DNA of 46,073 bases from Ilumatobacteraceae bacterium (lineage in GTDB: Bacteria; Actinomycetota; Acidimicrobiia; Acidimicrobiales; Ilumatobacteraceae), in the NCBI GenBank assembly GCA_017856375.1, contig JAFMFC010000007.1:1-46073 (forward strand). Direction: 5' to 3'. Shown here one piece after another: positions 20,992-28,935 of this stretch (position 1 is the stretch's first letter; each line of letters begins with the position of its first letter). The translations under genes were made by a program, and so were the position numbers. Below the pieces are notes generated by a model. It had not been told where the DNA came from. It saw nothing but the letters and a program-made list of their open reading frames with translations, and did not search any database.

Positions 20992-22650
20992 TCAGACGTT
21001 ACGAGCCGAAGCCGATTCGAACTGAGCCATGCCGTTGGCATAGACGCCGGTGAGGCCCTTGCGGACAGCGCCGGTTGCTACGTCGAAGTACAGGAAGATG
21101 TACGGCGAGTCTTCGAGGGCGATTTCTTGGATCGTCTTGGCAGCTGCCTGACGGTCCGCCTCGGTTGCTCCCGTGACGAACGCCGTGATTGCGGCGTCCA
21201 TGTCATCGCTCTTGTACTGGGCGGCATTCCAGTCGCCCGTGGACTTGATCACGCGGTTCAAGACCACGTCCGGCGAACCACGGTGACCGAAGTCGGTGAT
21301 GCCGAAGTTGGACTCGAGCCAGTAGTTGCTCTCCTGCTTCTTCGACTCCTGGGCTGACCAGGGCTCGGTGTAGTAGGAGTCCGCTTGCTTGATCGTCACG
21401 TTGATGCCGATCTCTGCGAGCGAGCTCTTCAGGAACGGTGCCAACAGGTTGATGTCGTCGCGCGAGTAGCTCGACAGATCGACATCGAAACCTTCGCTGC
21501 CGGCTTCCGCCATCAGGGCCTTGGCCGCCTCGAGATCGATCTCGCGCTGAGCCACCGAGGTGTCCTTCAGCGTCGGGTAGGCATCGATGATCGAGTCGTT
21601 ACCGAGGACGCCCTCACCGAGGAGCACACCCGACAGATAGTCGGCACGGGCCAAGGTGAGTGCAGCAGCCTTGCGGATGCGCTTGTCCTGGAACGGACCG
21701 AAGTCGTTACGCATGTGGACCATGAGGTGCGAAGCCGACGGCACACGCACGAGCTCGACGACGTTGGTGTCGACGGCCGCTGCGGTGGACGGGTTGATCT
21801 TCGCGACCACTGCATCGATTTCGCCAGCGGTGAGCTGAGCAACTGCAGCATCGGCCGAGTCGAACTGGATGAGCTCCAGCGAATCGAATGCCGGGATGCG
21901 GTTGGTGTCCCAGTAGGCGTCGTTGCGGGTGAACGTGGTGCGGTCGCCCTCGGTGTAGGTGCCGAGCACCCATGGGCCACAGCTGTTCATCGTGGTCTGC
22001 CAGCCTTCGCCAGCTGCTTCGCCACTCTTGATCATGATCAAGCCGTAGGTGGTGCTGGAGATCAGGTTGGGCAAGGCACCCGTGGGGGCCGAGCACGCAA
22101 TCTGGATCGTTGAGTCATCAACCTTGGTGACACCAGCTGCCTCGAGCACGCCAGCGAAGGTGCCGGCCTGTGTGGAGGCGTTTGCCTCATCGAGGTGCGC
22201 GGTGAGCGAGTAGACGACATCGTCCGCGGTGAGCGGCGAACCATCGTGGAAGGTCACGCCCTGGCGGATCTTGATCGTCCAGGTGGTGCCACCGTCGGTG
22301 GACTCCCAGCTCTCGGCGATGCGCGGTTCGAGCTCGCCCTTGTCGTTGTTCCAGATCAAGTACTCACCCACGCAGCAAAGAACCTGCAGCGAGCCCTGGT
22401 CGTTGGTGGTGAACGGCGTTGGAGCGTTGGCTACCTTGCCGCCACCCACGCGGAGCGTTCCGCCCTGTGCGACTTCGGCAGTGGTCTCCTCAGTGACCGC
22501 TTCCTCGGTGGTGTCATCGCCACCGCATGCGGCAAGACCGAGAAGTCCTGCACCCACGCCGGTTGCGGCAACGCCCTGAATGAAATGACGACGCGACAAG
22601 CCACGCGGTGTGGTTGCAGCATCGAGCTTGTCTTGCTCAATTTCTGACAT
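20992..22650 (-). CDS. ABC transporter substrate-binding protein, family 5, Tat-type lipoprotein, operon 2
   Basis: LSRRHFIQGVAATGVGAGLLGLAACGG: twin-arginine signal plus lipobox; SBP_bac_5-like body. Confidence 0.92.
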   Translation of the reverse strand: MSEIEQDKLDAATTPRGLSRRHFIQGVAATGVGAGLLGLAACGGDDTTEEAVTEETTAEVAQGGTLRVGGGKVANAPTPFTTNDQGSLQVLCCVGEYLIWNNDKGELEPRIAESWESTDGGTTWTIKIRQGVTFHDGSPLTADDVVYSLTAHLDEANASTQAGTFAGVLEAAGVTKVDDSTIQIACSAPTGALPNLISSTTYGLIMIKSGEAAGEGWQTTMNSCGPWVLGTYTEGDRTTFTRNDAYWDTNRIPAFDSLELIQFDSADAAVAQLTAGEIDAVVAKINPSTAAAVDTNVVELVRVPSASHLMVHMRNDFGPFQDKRIRKAAALTLARADYLSGVLLGEGVLGNDSIIDAYPTLKDTSVAQREIDLEAAKALMAEAGSEGFDVDLSSYSRDDINLLAPFLKSSLAEIGINVTIKQADSYYTEPWSAQESKKQESNYWLESNFGITDFGHRGSPDVVLNRVIKSTGDWNAAQYKSDDMDAAITAFVTGATEADRQAAAKTIQEIALEDSPYIFLYFDVATGAVRKGLTGVYANGMAQFESASARNV

Positions 22651-22812
22651 GTATCCCCCTGGTAGTAGTTACCTGCTCCCGACACAGTAGTCATTCCCGG
22701 CAGGGGTTTGGCAAGAACTTTTCCTCAGTTGGCACCGAACACGCACATATGTATGTATGTGCTCCCTGTGAAGATGGGTACCACGGCAGGGCTGAGTCCT
22801 CAGGTGGCGCCA

Positions 22813-22818
22813 TAGTCT
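22813..22818 (+). promoter_or_regulatory. Putative -10 box for leaderless pfkA mRNA
   Basis: TAGTCT, 6 nt before ATG 22825. Confidence 0.55.
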
Positions 22819-22824
22819 CCCCGT

Positions 22825-23856
22825 ATGCGGCTAGGAGTGCTAACAGGCGGAGGGGATTGCCCCGGCACCAATGCGGTATTGCGAGCCATCACCCGCAAGG
22901 CGGCGAGCGATTTGGGCACCACCGTGATCGGCTTTCTGGACGCGTGGGACGGGGTGCTCGAGGGGAGAACGGTCGCGCTGACTACCGATGTGGTTCGGGG
23001 AATCCTGCCGCGTGGCGGCACCATCCTCGGTACCCGGCGGGGGAGCCCGCTCGATTATCCCGACGGGGTCGATCGGGTGAGGCAAGCGCTCGCCGAGCAC
23101 CGGATCGACATGTTGATCGTGATCGGTGGGAACGGTTCGCTGACGGTTGCCTCGATCCTCCACGACGACCACTGCATTCCGATCATTGGTGTGCCGAAGA
23201 CGATCGACAACGACGTGATGGGAACGGAGTACTCGTTTGGTTTCAACACCGCGGTGCAAATCGCCACGGATGCCATTGATCGGCTACACACCACCGCCGA
23301 GAGTCACGACCGAATCATGGTGGTGGAAGTGATGGGTCGAGAGGCGGGATGGATCGCGATGCATGCGGGTCTCGCTGGCGGGGCGACAGCGATCGCAATC
23401 CCTGAACAACCATTCGACATCGAAGAGCTTGCGCGATTGGTTGCGCGACGACACGACCGTGGTCGATACGCGTCGGTGGTGGTACTAGCAGAAGGGGCAA
23501 TGCCGATTCCCGGCTCGCTAGATGTGCCGACGCGAGAGTTGGATGAATTCGGTCATCGTGTTTACGGCGACCTTGCTTTGCATGTCACGCCGAAGTTGGC
23601 GGAGCTGACGGGGTTCGAAGCGCGAGTAACCCAACTTGGTTACGTGCAGCGTGGTGGCACACCAACGAGTTTCGATCGCGTGTTGTCGACGCAATACGGC
23701 CTCGCTGCCGTGGCCGCTGCGATCGACGGAGCTTCCGGGACGATGATCTCGCTCTCGTGCGGTGAGATGACCCGTGTTCCGTTGTCGACGGCGCGTGGTG
23801 TGTTGAAGCGCGTCGACGTCAGTCAGTTCGCCGAACTTGCGCCGCTGCTTGGCTGA
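22825..23856 (+). CDS. pfkA: 6-phosphofructokinase (ATP or PPi dependence unresolved)
   Basis: MRLGVLTGGGDCPGTNAVLRAITRKA, GGNGSLTVA, PKTIDNDVMGT motifs. Confidence 0.92.
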   Translation: MRLGVLTGGGDCPGTNAVLRAITRKAASDLGTTVIGFLDAWDGVLEGRTVALTTDVVRGILPRGGTILGTRRGSPLDYPDGVDRVRQALAEHRIDMLIVIGGNGSLTVASILHDDHCIPIIGVPKTIDNDVMGTEYSFGFNTAVQIATDAIDRLHTTAESHDRIMVVEVMGREAGWIAMHAGLAGGATAIAIPEQPFDIEELARLVARRHDRGRYASVVVLAEGAMPIPGSLDVPTRELDEFGHRVYGDLALHVTPKLAELTGFEARVTQLGYVQRGGTPTSFDRVLSTQYGLAAVAAAIDGASGTMISLSCGEMTRVPLSTARGVLKRVDVSQFAELAPLLG

Positions 23857-23857
23857 T

Positions 23858-23943
23858 CAGTTCGGCGGGCCGAACTGCTGTGTTTCTCGTCAGTTCGGCG
23901 GGCCGAACTGCTGTGTTTCTCGTCAGTTCGGCGGGCCGAACTG
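23858..23943. repeat. Tandem triplicated palindrome between convergent pfkA and upp
   Basis: CAGTTCGGC-GG-GCCGAACTG at 23858-23877, 23891-23910 and 23924-23943, separated by two identical 13-nt spacers CTGTGTTTCTCGT (33-bp period). Confidence 0.93.
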
Positions 23944-24567
23944 ACGGTCACCCGCGTCGCCGAGACCGGGAACGATGAACGCGTTCTCGTTCAGTCGCTC
24001 GTCGACCGAAGCAGTGACGATGTGCAAGTTCATGTCGGACTTCTCAAGATGAGCGATGCCTTCCGGTGCGGCAAGCACGCAGGCAATCGTGATCGGCTGC
24101 GGCGCACCACGCTTGGCAAGAATTCGGCAACCGTGTTCGAGTGAACCACCGGTGGCAAGCATCGGATCAAGTACCACGCAGTGTCGGCCAGCGAGATTGT
24201 GCGGCAGCTTGGCAACATATTCACTCGGCTCGTGGGTGTGCTCATCGCGCTGAACACCGATGACGGCGATATCCGCATCGGGCAGGAGTTCCATCGCGGC
24301 GGGAAGCATGCCGAGTCCTGCGCGGAGAATCGGCACCAACACCGGGCGATTCGAGATCTTCACGCCGTCGGTCTCGGCGAGTGGCGTGGTGACACGGATC
24401 TTGTGTGTCGGTACATCCTTGGTGGCTTCTGCGATCACGATGAGTGAGAGGCGGCGCATCTCGGCACGAAAGAACTGATTCGACGTGTTCTGATCGCGGA
24501 GATGGGTGAGTGCCTCGGCGGCGACGGGATGATTGACGACGGTGACTTGGACGGGCATGGGCTCCAT
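23923..24567 (-). CDS. upp: Uracil phosphoribosyltransferase
   Basis: PILRAGLGM, LDPMLATGGS (PRPP loop) and C-terminal PGLGDAGDRQFG motifs; start at ATG 24567 or 24558. Confidence 0.95.
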   Translation of the reverse strand: MEPMPVQVTVVNHPVAAEALTHLRDQNTSNQFFRAEMRRLSLIVIAEATKDVPTHKIRVTTPLAETDGVKISNRPVLVPILRAGLGMLPAAMELLPDADIAVIGVQRDEHTHEPSEYVAKLPHNLAGRHCVVLDPMLATGGSLEHGCRILAKRGAPQPITIACVLAAPEGIAHLEKSDMNLHIVTASVDERLNENAFIVPGLGDAGDRQFGPPN

Positions 24568-24594
24568 CTTTGCTGATCGGTAGAGTCCACCTCG

Positions 24595-25362
24595 GTGTCG
24601 AAATCCTCCACGAGAAGCGATCAGCCGGCCGAACCAGGCCTTCCACAACTCGACATCCGCCTTGCCCACTCTGCGCAAGATGCCGCGCTGATTTCCGAGC
24701 TCTTCGATCGAATCTGGTCGGTGAGGGGCATGGTTCCGCCAGAGATCATTACTGCCTGCCTGCACAACGGTGGGTACGGATCGGTGGCATGGTGGGGGGA
24801 TCGTCCGGTCGGTGCTGCCTTTGGGCTGGTGGGTGTGCCGCTCCGGGGCTCATCAGGGATAAACCTGCACTCTCATGCCGCAGGCGTGTTGAGCGAGGTC
24901 GGCTCACGGGATTTTGGTCGACTGATCAAGCACCATCAATGGCGATGGGCGAAGGAGCACGGCTTCGCCACCTGCACCTGGACGTTCGATCCACTCGTTA
25001 GACGTAACGCGTGGTTCAACATCGTGAAACTAGGGACGGAGGTGCTCGGCTATCACGTCAACTTCTATGGCGAATTGGTCGACGGAATCAATGCGGGTGA
25101 ACAGAGCGATCGCGTCCTCGTGCGGTGGCAGGTCGAAGGTCTCGATGCCCCGCCCGCGGGCACCGTCGTCGAACCACTAGATGGCGACGACATGATTCCC
25201 ACTCCTGCGGACATCGAATCGTTGCGCAAGGAGAACAGGGCCGAGTCGAGCAGATGGCGTGAGTTGCAGCGAGAGCAGTTCTTGGATTTGCAGGCCGGCG
25301 GCAAGTCTGTGGTCGGTCTGACGCGTGATTATGAATACGTGCTGCGAGGATGTGATCGATGA
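24595..25362 (+). CDS. GNAT-family N-acyltransferase
   Basis: FDRIWSVRGMVPPE and WTFDPLVRRNAWFNIVKLG, matching GNAT proteins that neighbour NSAR/OSBS genes; GTG start. Confidence 0.75.
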   Translation: MSKSSTRSDQPAEPGLPQLDIRLAHSAQDAALISELFDRIWSVRGMVPPEIITACLHNGGYGSVAWWGDRPVGAAFGLVGVPLRGSSGINLHSHAAGVLSEVGSRDFGRLIKHHQWRWAKEHGFATCTWTFDPLVRRNAWFNIVKLGTEVLGYHVNFYGELVDGINAGEQSDRVLVRWQVEGLDAPPAGTVVEPLDGDDMIPTPADIESLRKENRAESSRWRELQREQFLDLQAGGKSVVGLTRDYEYVLRGCDR

Positions 25363-26456
25363 TTCGCGGAATCGAACTGATCGATGCACGGATCGATCTC
25401 GTATCGCCGTTTCGCACGTCGTTCGGGACGCAGACCTACCGCGATCTGCTCTTCGTGAGAGTGCTCGATGATGATGTCGAGGGTTGGGGTGAGTGTGTGG
25501 CGATGTCCGAGCCGGGCTACTCCTCTGAATACATCGATGGATGTCGGGCGATGATCGAACGGTTTCTTCTGCCGTTCGTTGGTCCGCAGACCAGCGCGGA
25601 GCAATTTGTGGAACGAGCAAAGGAAGTGCGTGGCAACTACATGGCGAAAGCTGCAGTAGAAGCTGCATTACTCGATCGCCAGCTTCGACTTGCGGGGCAA
25701 TCGCTCGCCGAGTATCTGGGGGCGACGAAAGACCGTGTGGCGAGCGGAGTGTCGGTGGGGATTCAGTCGTCGATTGACGAGTTGATCAAGGTGGTCGGTG
25801 GATACTTGGCAGACGGGTACCTGCGCATCAAGTTGAAGATCGAGCCTGGTGCGGACATCGAGCAGGTCCGTGCGGTTCGCTCGACGTTCGGAGATGATCT
25901 TCTGCTGCAGGTGGATGCCAATGCTGCCTACTCGGTGGGCGATGCTGCTCATCTCGCCAAACTCGACGAATTCGATCTGCTGTTGATCGAGCAGCCGCTT
26001 CCCGAGGAAGACGTCGTGGGGCACGTGGATCTGGCCCGCGCGGTACGAACCCCGATTTGTCTAGACGAGTCGATCACCTCGTACGAAGTGGCTCGCGGCG
26101 CACTCGACATCGGTGCGTGCTCGATCATCAATATCAAGCCGGGACGCGTGGGCGGATTTATCGAGTCGAAGCGGATTCACGACCTCTGCCTCGATCGCGG
26201 AGTTCCCGTGTGGTGTGGCGGGATGCTCGAAACCGGCGTTGGACGTGCGGCAAACCTTGCTCTCGCGGCGCTGCCTGGCTTCACTCTGCCCGGCGATACG
26301 TCTGCTTCCAGTCGCTATTTCGCCGAGGACGTCACCGAGCCATTCGTGCTAGAGGGCGGACACTTGGGTGTGCCTACTGAACCCGGCGCTTCGCGTCACC
26401 CATTGGCGGCGCAACTTGAGAAAATGGAAGTCAGACGGACGAGTCACCACCTTTAA
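25359..26456 (+). CDS. Enolase-superfamily N-acyl/N-succinylamino acid racemase or o-succinylbenzoate synthase-like
   Basis: IKLKIEPG, VDANAAY, CLDESI and IKPGRVGG motifs; ATGA overlap with the GNAT gene. Confidence 0.85.
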   Translation: MIRGIELIDARIDLVSPFRTSFGTQTYRDLLFVRVLDDDVEGWGECVAMSEPGYSSEYIDGCRAMIERFLLPFVGPQTSAEQFVERAKEVRGNYMAKAAVEAALLDRQLRLAGQSLAEYLGATKDRVASGVSVGIQSSIDELIKVVGGYLADGYLRIKLKIEPGADIEQVRAVRSTFGDDLLLQVDANAAYSVGDAAHLAKLDEFDLLLIEQPLPEEDVVGHVDLARAVRTPICLDESITSYEVARGALDIGACSIINIKPGRVGGFIESKRIHDLCLDRGVPVWCGGMLETGVGRAANLALAALPGFTLPGDTSASSRYFAEDVTEPFVLEGGHLGVPTEPGASRHPLAAQLEKMEVRRTSHHL

Positions 26457-26457
26457 T

Positions 26458-26489
26458 TCGTCTGACTACCTACTCGTCTGTCTACCTAG
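26458..26489. repeat. 16-nt imperfect tandem duplication downstream of the racemase gene
   Basis: TCGTCTGACTACCTAC / TCGTCTGTCTACCTAG, two mismatches. Confidence 0.8.
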
Positions 26490-26497
26490 ATATTGAG

Positions 26498-26570
26498 TCG
26501 GGGAGGGGGGACTTGAACCCCCGGCCTCCTGGTCCCAAACCAGGCGCGCTACCAACTGCGCCACCCCCCG
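26498..26570 (-). tRNA. tRNA-Pro (anticodon TGG)
   Basis: Minus strand CGGGGGGTGGCGCAGTTGGTAGCGCGCCTGGTTTGGGACCAGGAGGCCGGGGGTTCAAGTCCCCCCTCCCCGA; complete cloverleaf. Confidence 0.95.
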
Positions 26571-26608
26571 GGTGATGATCAGCCTAGGAGTTGTCTAGGC
26601 GTGAACCT

Positions 26609-26881
26609 TCAGGACGCCCGCTTGGCTTGTTTGGCGATGCGCTTTGCTGCCTTGCCCAATGGAGTCAAATGGCGGTGATCGAGATCGCCAAGCTCGACAC
26701 CGTTGTCGAACAACACGCGATAACGCAACCAATTGAAACCATTCGAAAGGATGACCTTGCCCTGGGTGCCTTGCGGCGCACCTTCAAGGTCGACCGATGA
26801 CTCAACGCGATCGCCGATGGCGAGGTTGATCTGCCCCTCGTGCGGCTTGGCCAATGCATGGGGTTTCCACGAGGCTGTCAC
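26609..26881 (-). CDS. Small basic protein of unknown function, divergent from tig
   Basis: From GTG 26881: VTASWKPHALAKPHEGQINLAIGDRVESSVDLEGAPQGTQGKVILSNGFNWLRYRVLFDNGVELGDLDHRHLTPLGKAAKRIAKQAKRAS. Protein-like composition and a -10-like TACCCT 8 nt before the GTG. Confidence 0.65.
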   Translation of the reverse strand: MTASWKPHALAKPHEGQINLAIGDRVESSVDLEGAPQGTQGKVILSNGFNWLRYRVLFDNGVELGDLDHRHLTPLGKAAKRIAKQAKRAS

Positions 26882-26889
26882 GAACGCCA

Positions 26890-26899
26890 AGGGTACACT
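26890..26899. promoter_or_regulatory. Putative overlapping bidirectional -10 element (tig / small ORF)
   Basis: AGGGTACACT: plus TACACT (26894-26899), 9 nt before GTG 26909; minus TACCCT (26895-26890), 8 nt before GTG 26881; they share the central TA. Confidence 0.55.
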
Positions 26900-26908
26900 T
26901 TGCGCCCT

Positions 26909-28240
26909 GTGAAAAGCACGATTGAGAACCTCGAAGGCAACAAAGTCAAGCTCGTAGTCGAGATTGACGAGGCGGAATTCGACCGCAACATCGACGAAGC
27001 GTTTCGCAAGATCGCCAAGCAGGTGCGCATCCCCGGCTTCCGTCAAGGCAAGGCGCCGCGCCAATTGCTTCAAGCTCAGATCGGCTTGGACGCCGCCCGC
27101 TCGCAGGCTCTGCAGGACTCGATTCCCGAGTACCTGGCAATGGCCGTGCGTGAACACAACGTCGACTTGATCGCCACCCCCGATGTGCAGGTCACTAAAG
27201 GTGAGACGGCCGGCCCCATCGGTTTTGATGCCACCTGTGAGGTGCGCCCAGAGATTCAGGTGCCGGGGTACAAAGGTTTGCGCGTCGAGTTGCCCTCGCT
27301 CGAAGTCAGCGACGCCGAGATTGTCGAGGCCGTGGATTCAGAGCGCAAGCGCCATGGAAAACTCGTCGATGCAGATCGAGCCATCCAACAAGGCGACCAT
27401 GTTGCACTCGACCTCACGGGTGTTCGTGAAGGTAATCCCGTGCCGGGATTGAACGTCGATGACTGGTTGTATGAAGTGGGCAAGGGATGGGTGTCGCCCA
27501 GTTTCGACTCGAAGTTGATCGGTGCAACCCTTGGTCAAAAAATTGAATTCAGTGAGGCGCCGAACGGCACGACCGACGAAGCGGAATTGACGATCACCGT
27601 GAAGAAGATTCAAGAAATGGTGCTCGACGAGTTGACCGACGAGTGGGTCTCCTCAAACGTTGCCGAATTCGACACAGTTGATGCGTGGAAATCTTCTCTG
27701 CGCGAGCGAATTGGCGAGCTGAAGTTGAACCAGGCGCGCAGCGTCTTTGTTGAGCGCACCACTGCAGCGTTGGCGACTCTCGTCGAGATCGAACTTCCTG
27801 AGGCGATGGTGACGAAAGACCTCCAGGTCCGAGTGCGCAACATGGTGGAGCAGTTCCAGAGTCAGGGAATCGCGCTCGACCAATGGCTTTCCGCCACCGG
27901 TCAATCAACGCAATCGTTCATCGATGCAATGCGCGAGGATTCGGTCCGCGCAGTGAAGATCGATCTTGCGCTGCGAGCAGTTGCCAAGGCCGAGTCGATC
28001 GACGCCCTTCAGGAAGACATCGACAAGGAGATTGACCGAATCGCGATGCAACTCGGACGCAAGCGAGATCAGGTACGAAAGGCTTACGAGCAGAACGACG
28101 CGATCGAGGAGCTCGCCGCGCAGATTCGCAAGTCGAAAGCCGTCGATTGGTTACTGCGCAACTCGCAACTCGTTGATGCCGAAGGCAAGGCCGTCGACTC
28201 ACAGACATTGTTCGGCGACGAGCAGGACTCTGAGTCATAG
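26909..28240 (+). CDS. tig: Trigger factor
   Basis: [54 protein letters not shown], the trigger factor ribosome-binding signature; upstream of clpP and clpX. Confidence 0.95.
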   Translation: MKSTIENLEGNKVKLVVEIDEAEFDRNIDEAFRKIAKQVRIPGFRQGKAPRQLLQAQIGLDAARSQALQDSIPEYLAMAVREHNVDLIATPDVQVTKGETAGPIGFDATCEVRPEIQVPGYKGLRVELPSLEVSDAEIVEAVDSERKRHGKLVDADRAIQQGDHVALDLTGVREGNPVPGLNVDDWLYEVGKGWVSPSFDSKLIGATLGQKIEFSEAPNGTTDEAELTITVKKIQEMVLDELTDEWVSSNVAEFDTVDAWKSSLRERIGELKLNQARSVFVERTTAALATLVEIELPEAMVTKDLQVRVRNMVEQFQSQGIALDQWLSATGQSTQSFIDAMREDSVRAVKIDLALRAVAKAESIDALQEDIDKEIDRIAMQLGRKRDQVRKAYEQNDAIEELAAQIRKSKAVDWLLRNSQLVDAEGKAVDSQTLFGDEQDSES

Positions 28241-28278
28241 GCCCAAACGCGACTAGATTCGCGGGGGGAGATGATCTG

Positions 28279-28917
28279 ATGAAGCCTGAGCAACTGATTC
28301 GCAACTATTACGTCCCGAACGTCACGGAACAGACCAGCCGCGGTGAGCGCGTCTACGACCTCTACTCGCGTTTGCTCAAGGAGAACATCATTTTCCTCGG
28401 CACTCCGATCGATGACACGATTGCCAACCTGATTTGCGCTCAGTTGATTCACCTGGAGAGCGAGAATCCAGACAAGGACATCAACATCTACATCAACAGT
28501 CCGGGCGGCGACATCACGGCTTTGTTCGCCATTTACGACACGATGCAGTTCATCAAAAACGACATCGCGACGATTTGTCTTGGACAGGCAGCATCAGCGG
28601 CTGCCGTGTTGCTTGCAGCAGGAACAAAGGGCAAGCGACTCGCTTTGCCGCACTCCAGAGTGTTGCTGCACCAGCCCTATGGGCAGGTGGGCTACTCACA
28701 AGTCACCGACCTGGAGATAGCTGCCCGAGAAATCCTGCGGATGCGCGAATTGCTCGAAGGGATCCTCGCTAAGCACACGGGGCAGACAATCGACCGTGTT
28801 CACCAGGACACCGATCGCGACTTCGTGATGGAGGCCCCGGCGGCTCTCGAATATGGCGTGATTGATGAAATCATCAGTACCCGTCAGATGGTGGATCGCA
28901 CAGGTCCCATCCGCTGA
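28279..28917 (+). CDS. clpP: ATP-dependent Clp protease proteolytic subunit (ClpP2-like)
   Basis: [33 protein letters not shown] (Ser) and HSRVLLHQP (His) motifs. Confidence 0.95.
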   Translation: MKPEQLIRNYYVPNVTEQTSRGERVYDLYSRLLKENIIFLGTPIDDTIANLICAQLIHLESENPDKDINIYINSPGGDITALFAIYDTMQFIKNDIATICLGQAASAAAVLLAAGTKGKRLALPHSRVLLHQPYGQVGYSQVTDLEIAAREILRMRELLEGILAKHTGQTIDRVHQDTDRDFVMEAPAALEYGVIDEIISTRQMVDRTGPIR

Positions 28918-28935
28918 TCGCCTAGTTTTGAAGGC

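Noticed and set aside
23858-23943. Possible mini CRISPR array (three regularly spaced palindromic repeats)
   Set aside because: The two spacers are identical, the repeat is a 20-bp full palindrome derived from upp coding sequence, and no cas genes are present.
24567-24595. Second overlapping bidirectional -10 between upp and the GNAT gene
   Set aside because: The plus side TAGAGT fits, but the minus side reads TACCGA (no T at position 6), so the pattern is too weak to claim.
25359-26456. Firm menC (o-succinylbenzoate synthase) assignment
   Set aside because: Sequence alone does not separate OSBS from NSAR; GNAT coupling and absence of men genes in the window favour the racemase, so no symbol was given.
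28601-28640. Apparent loss of the canonical ClpP GQAASMGA motif
   Set aside because: Catalytic Ser and His are retained; SAAA is a normal variant in actinobacterial ClpP2-type subunits.
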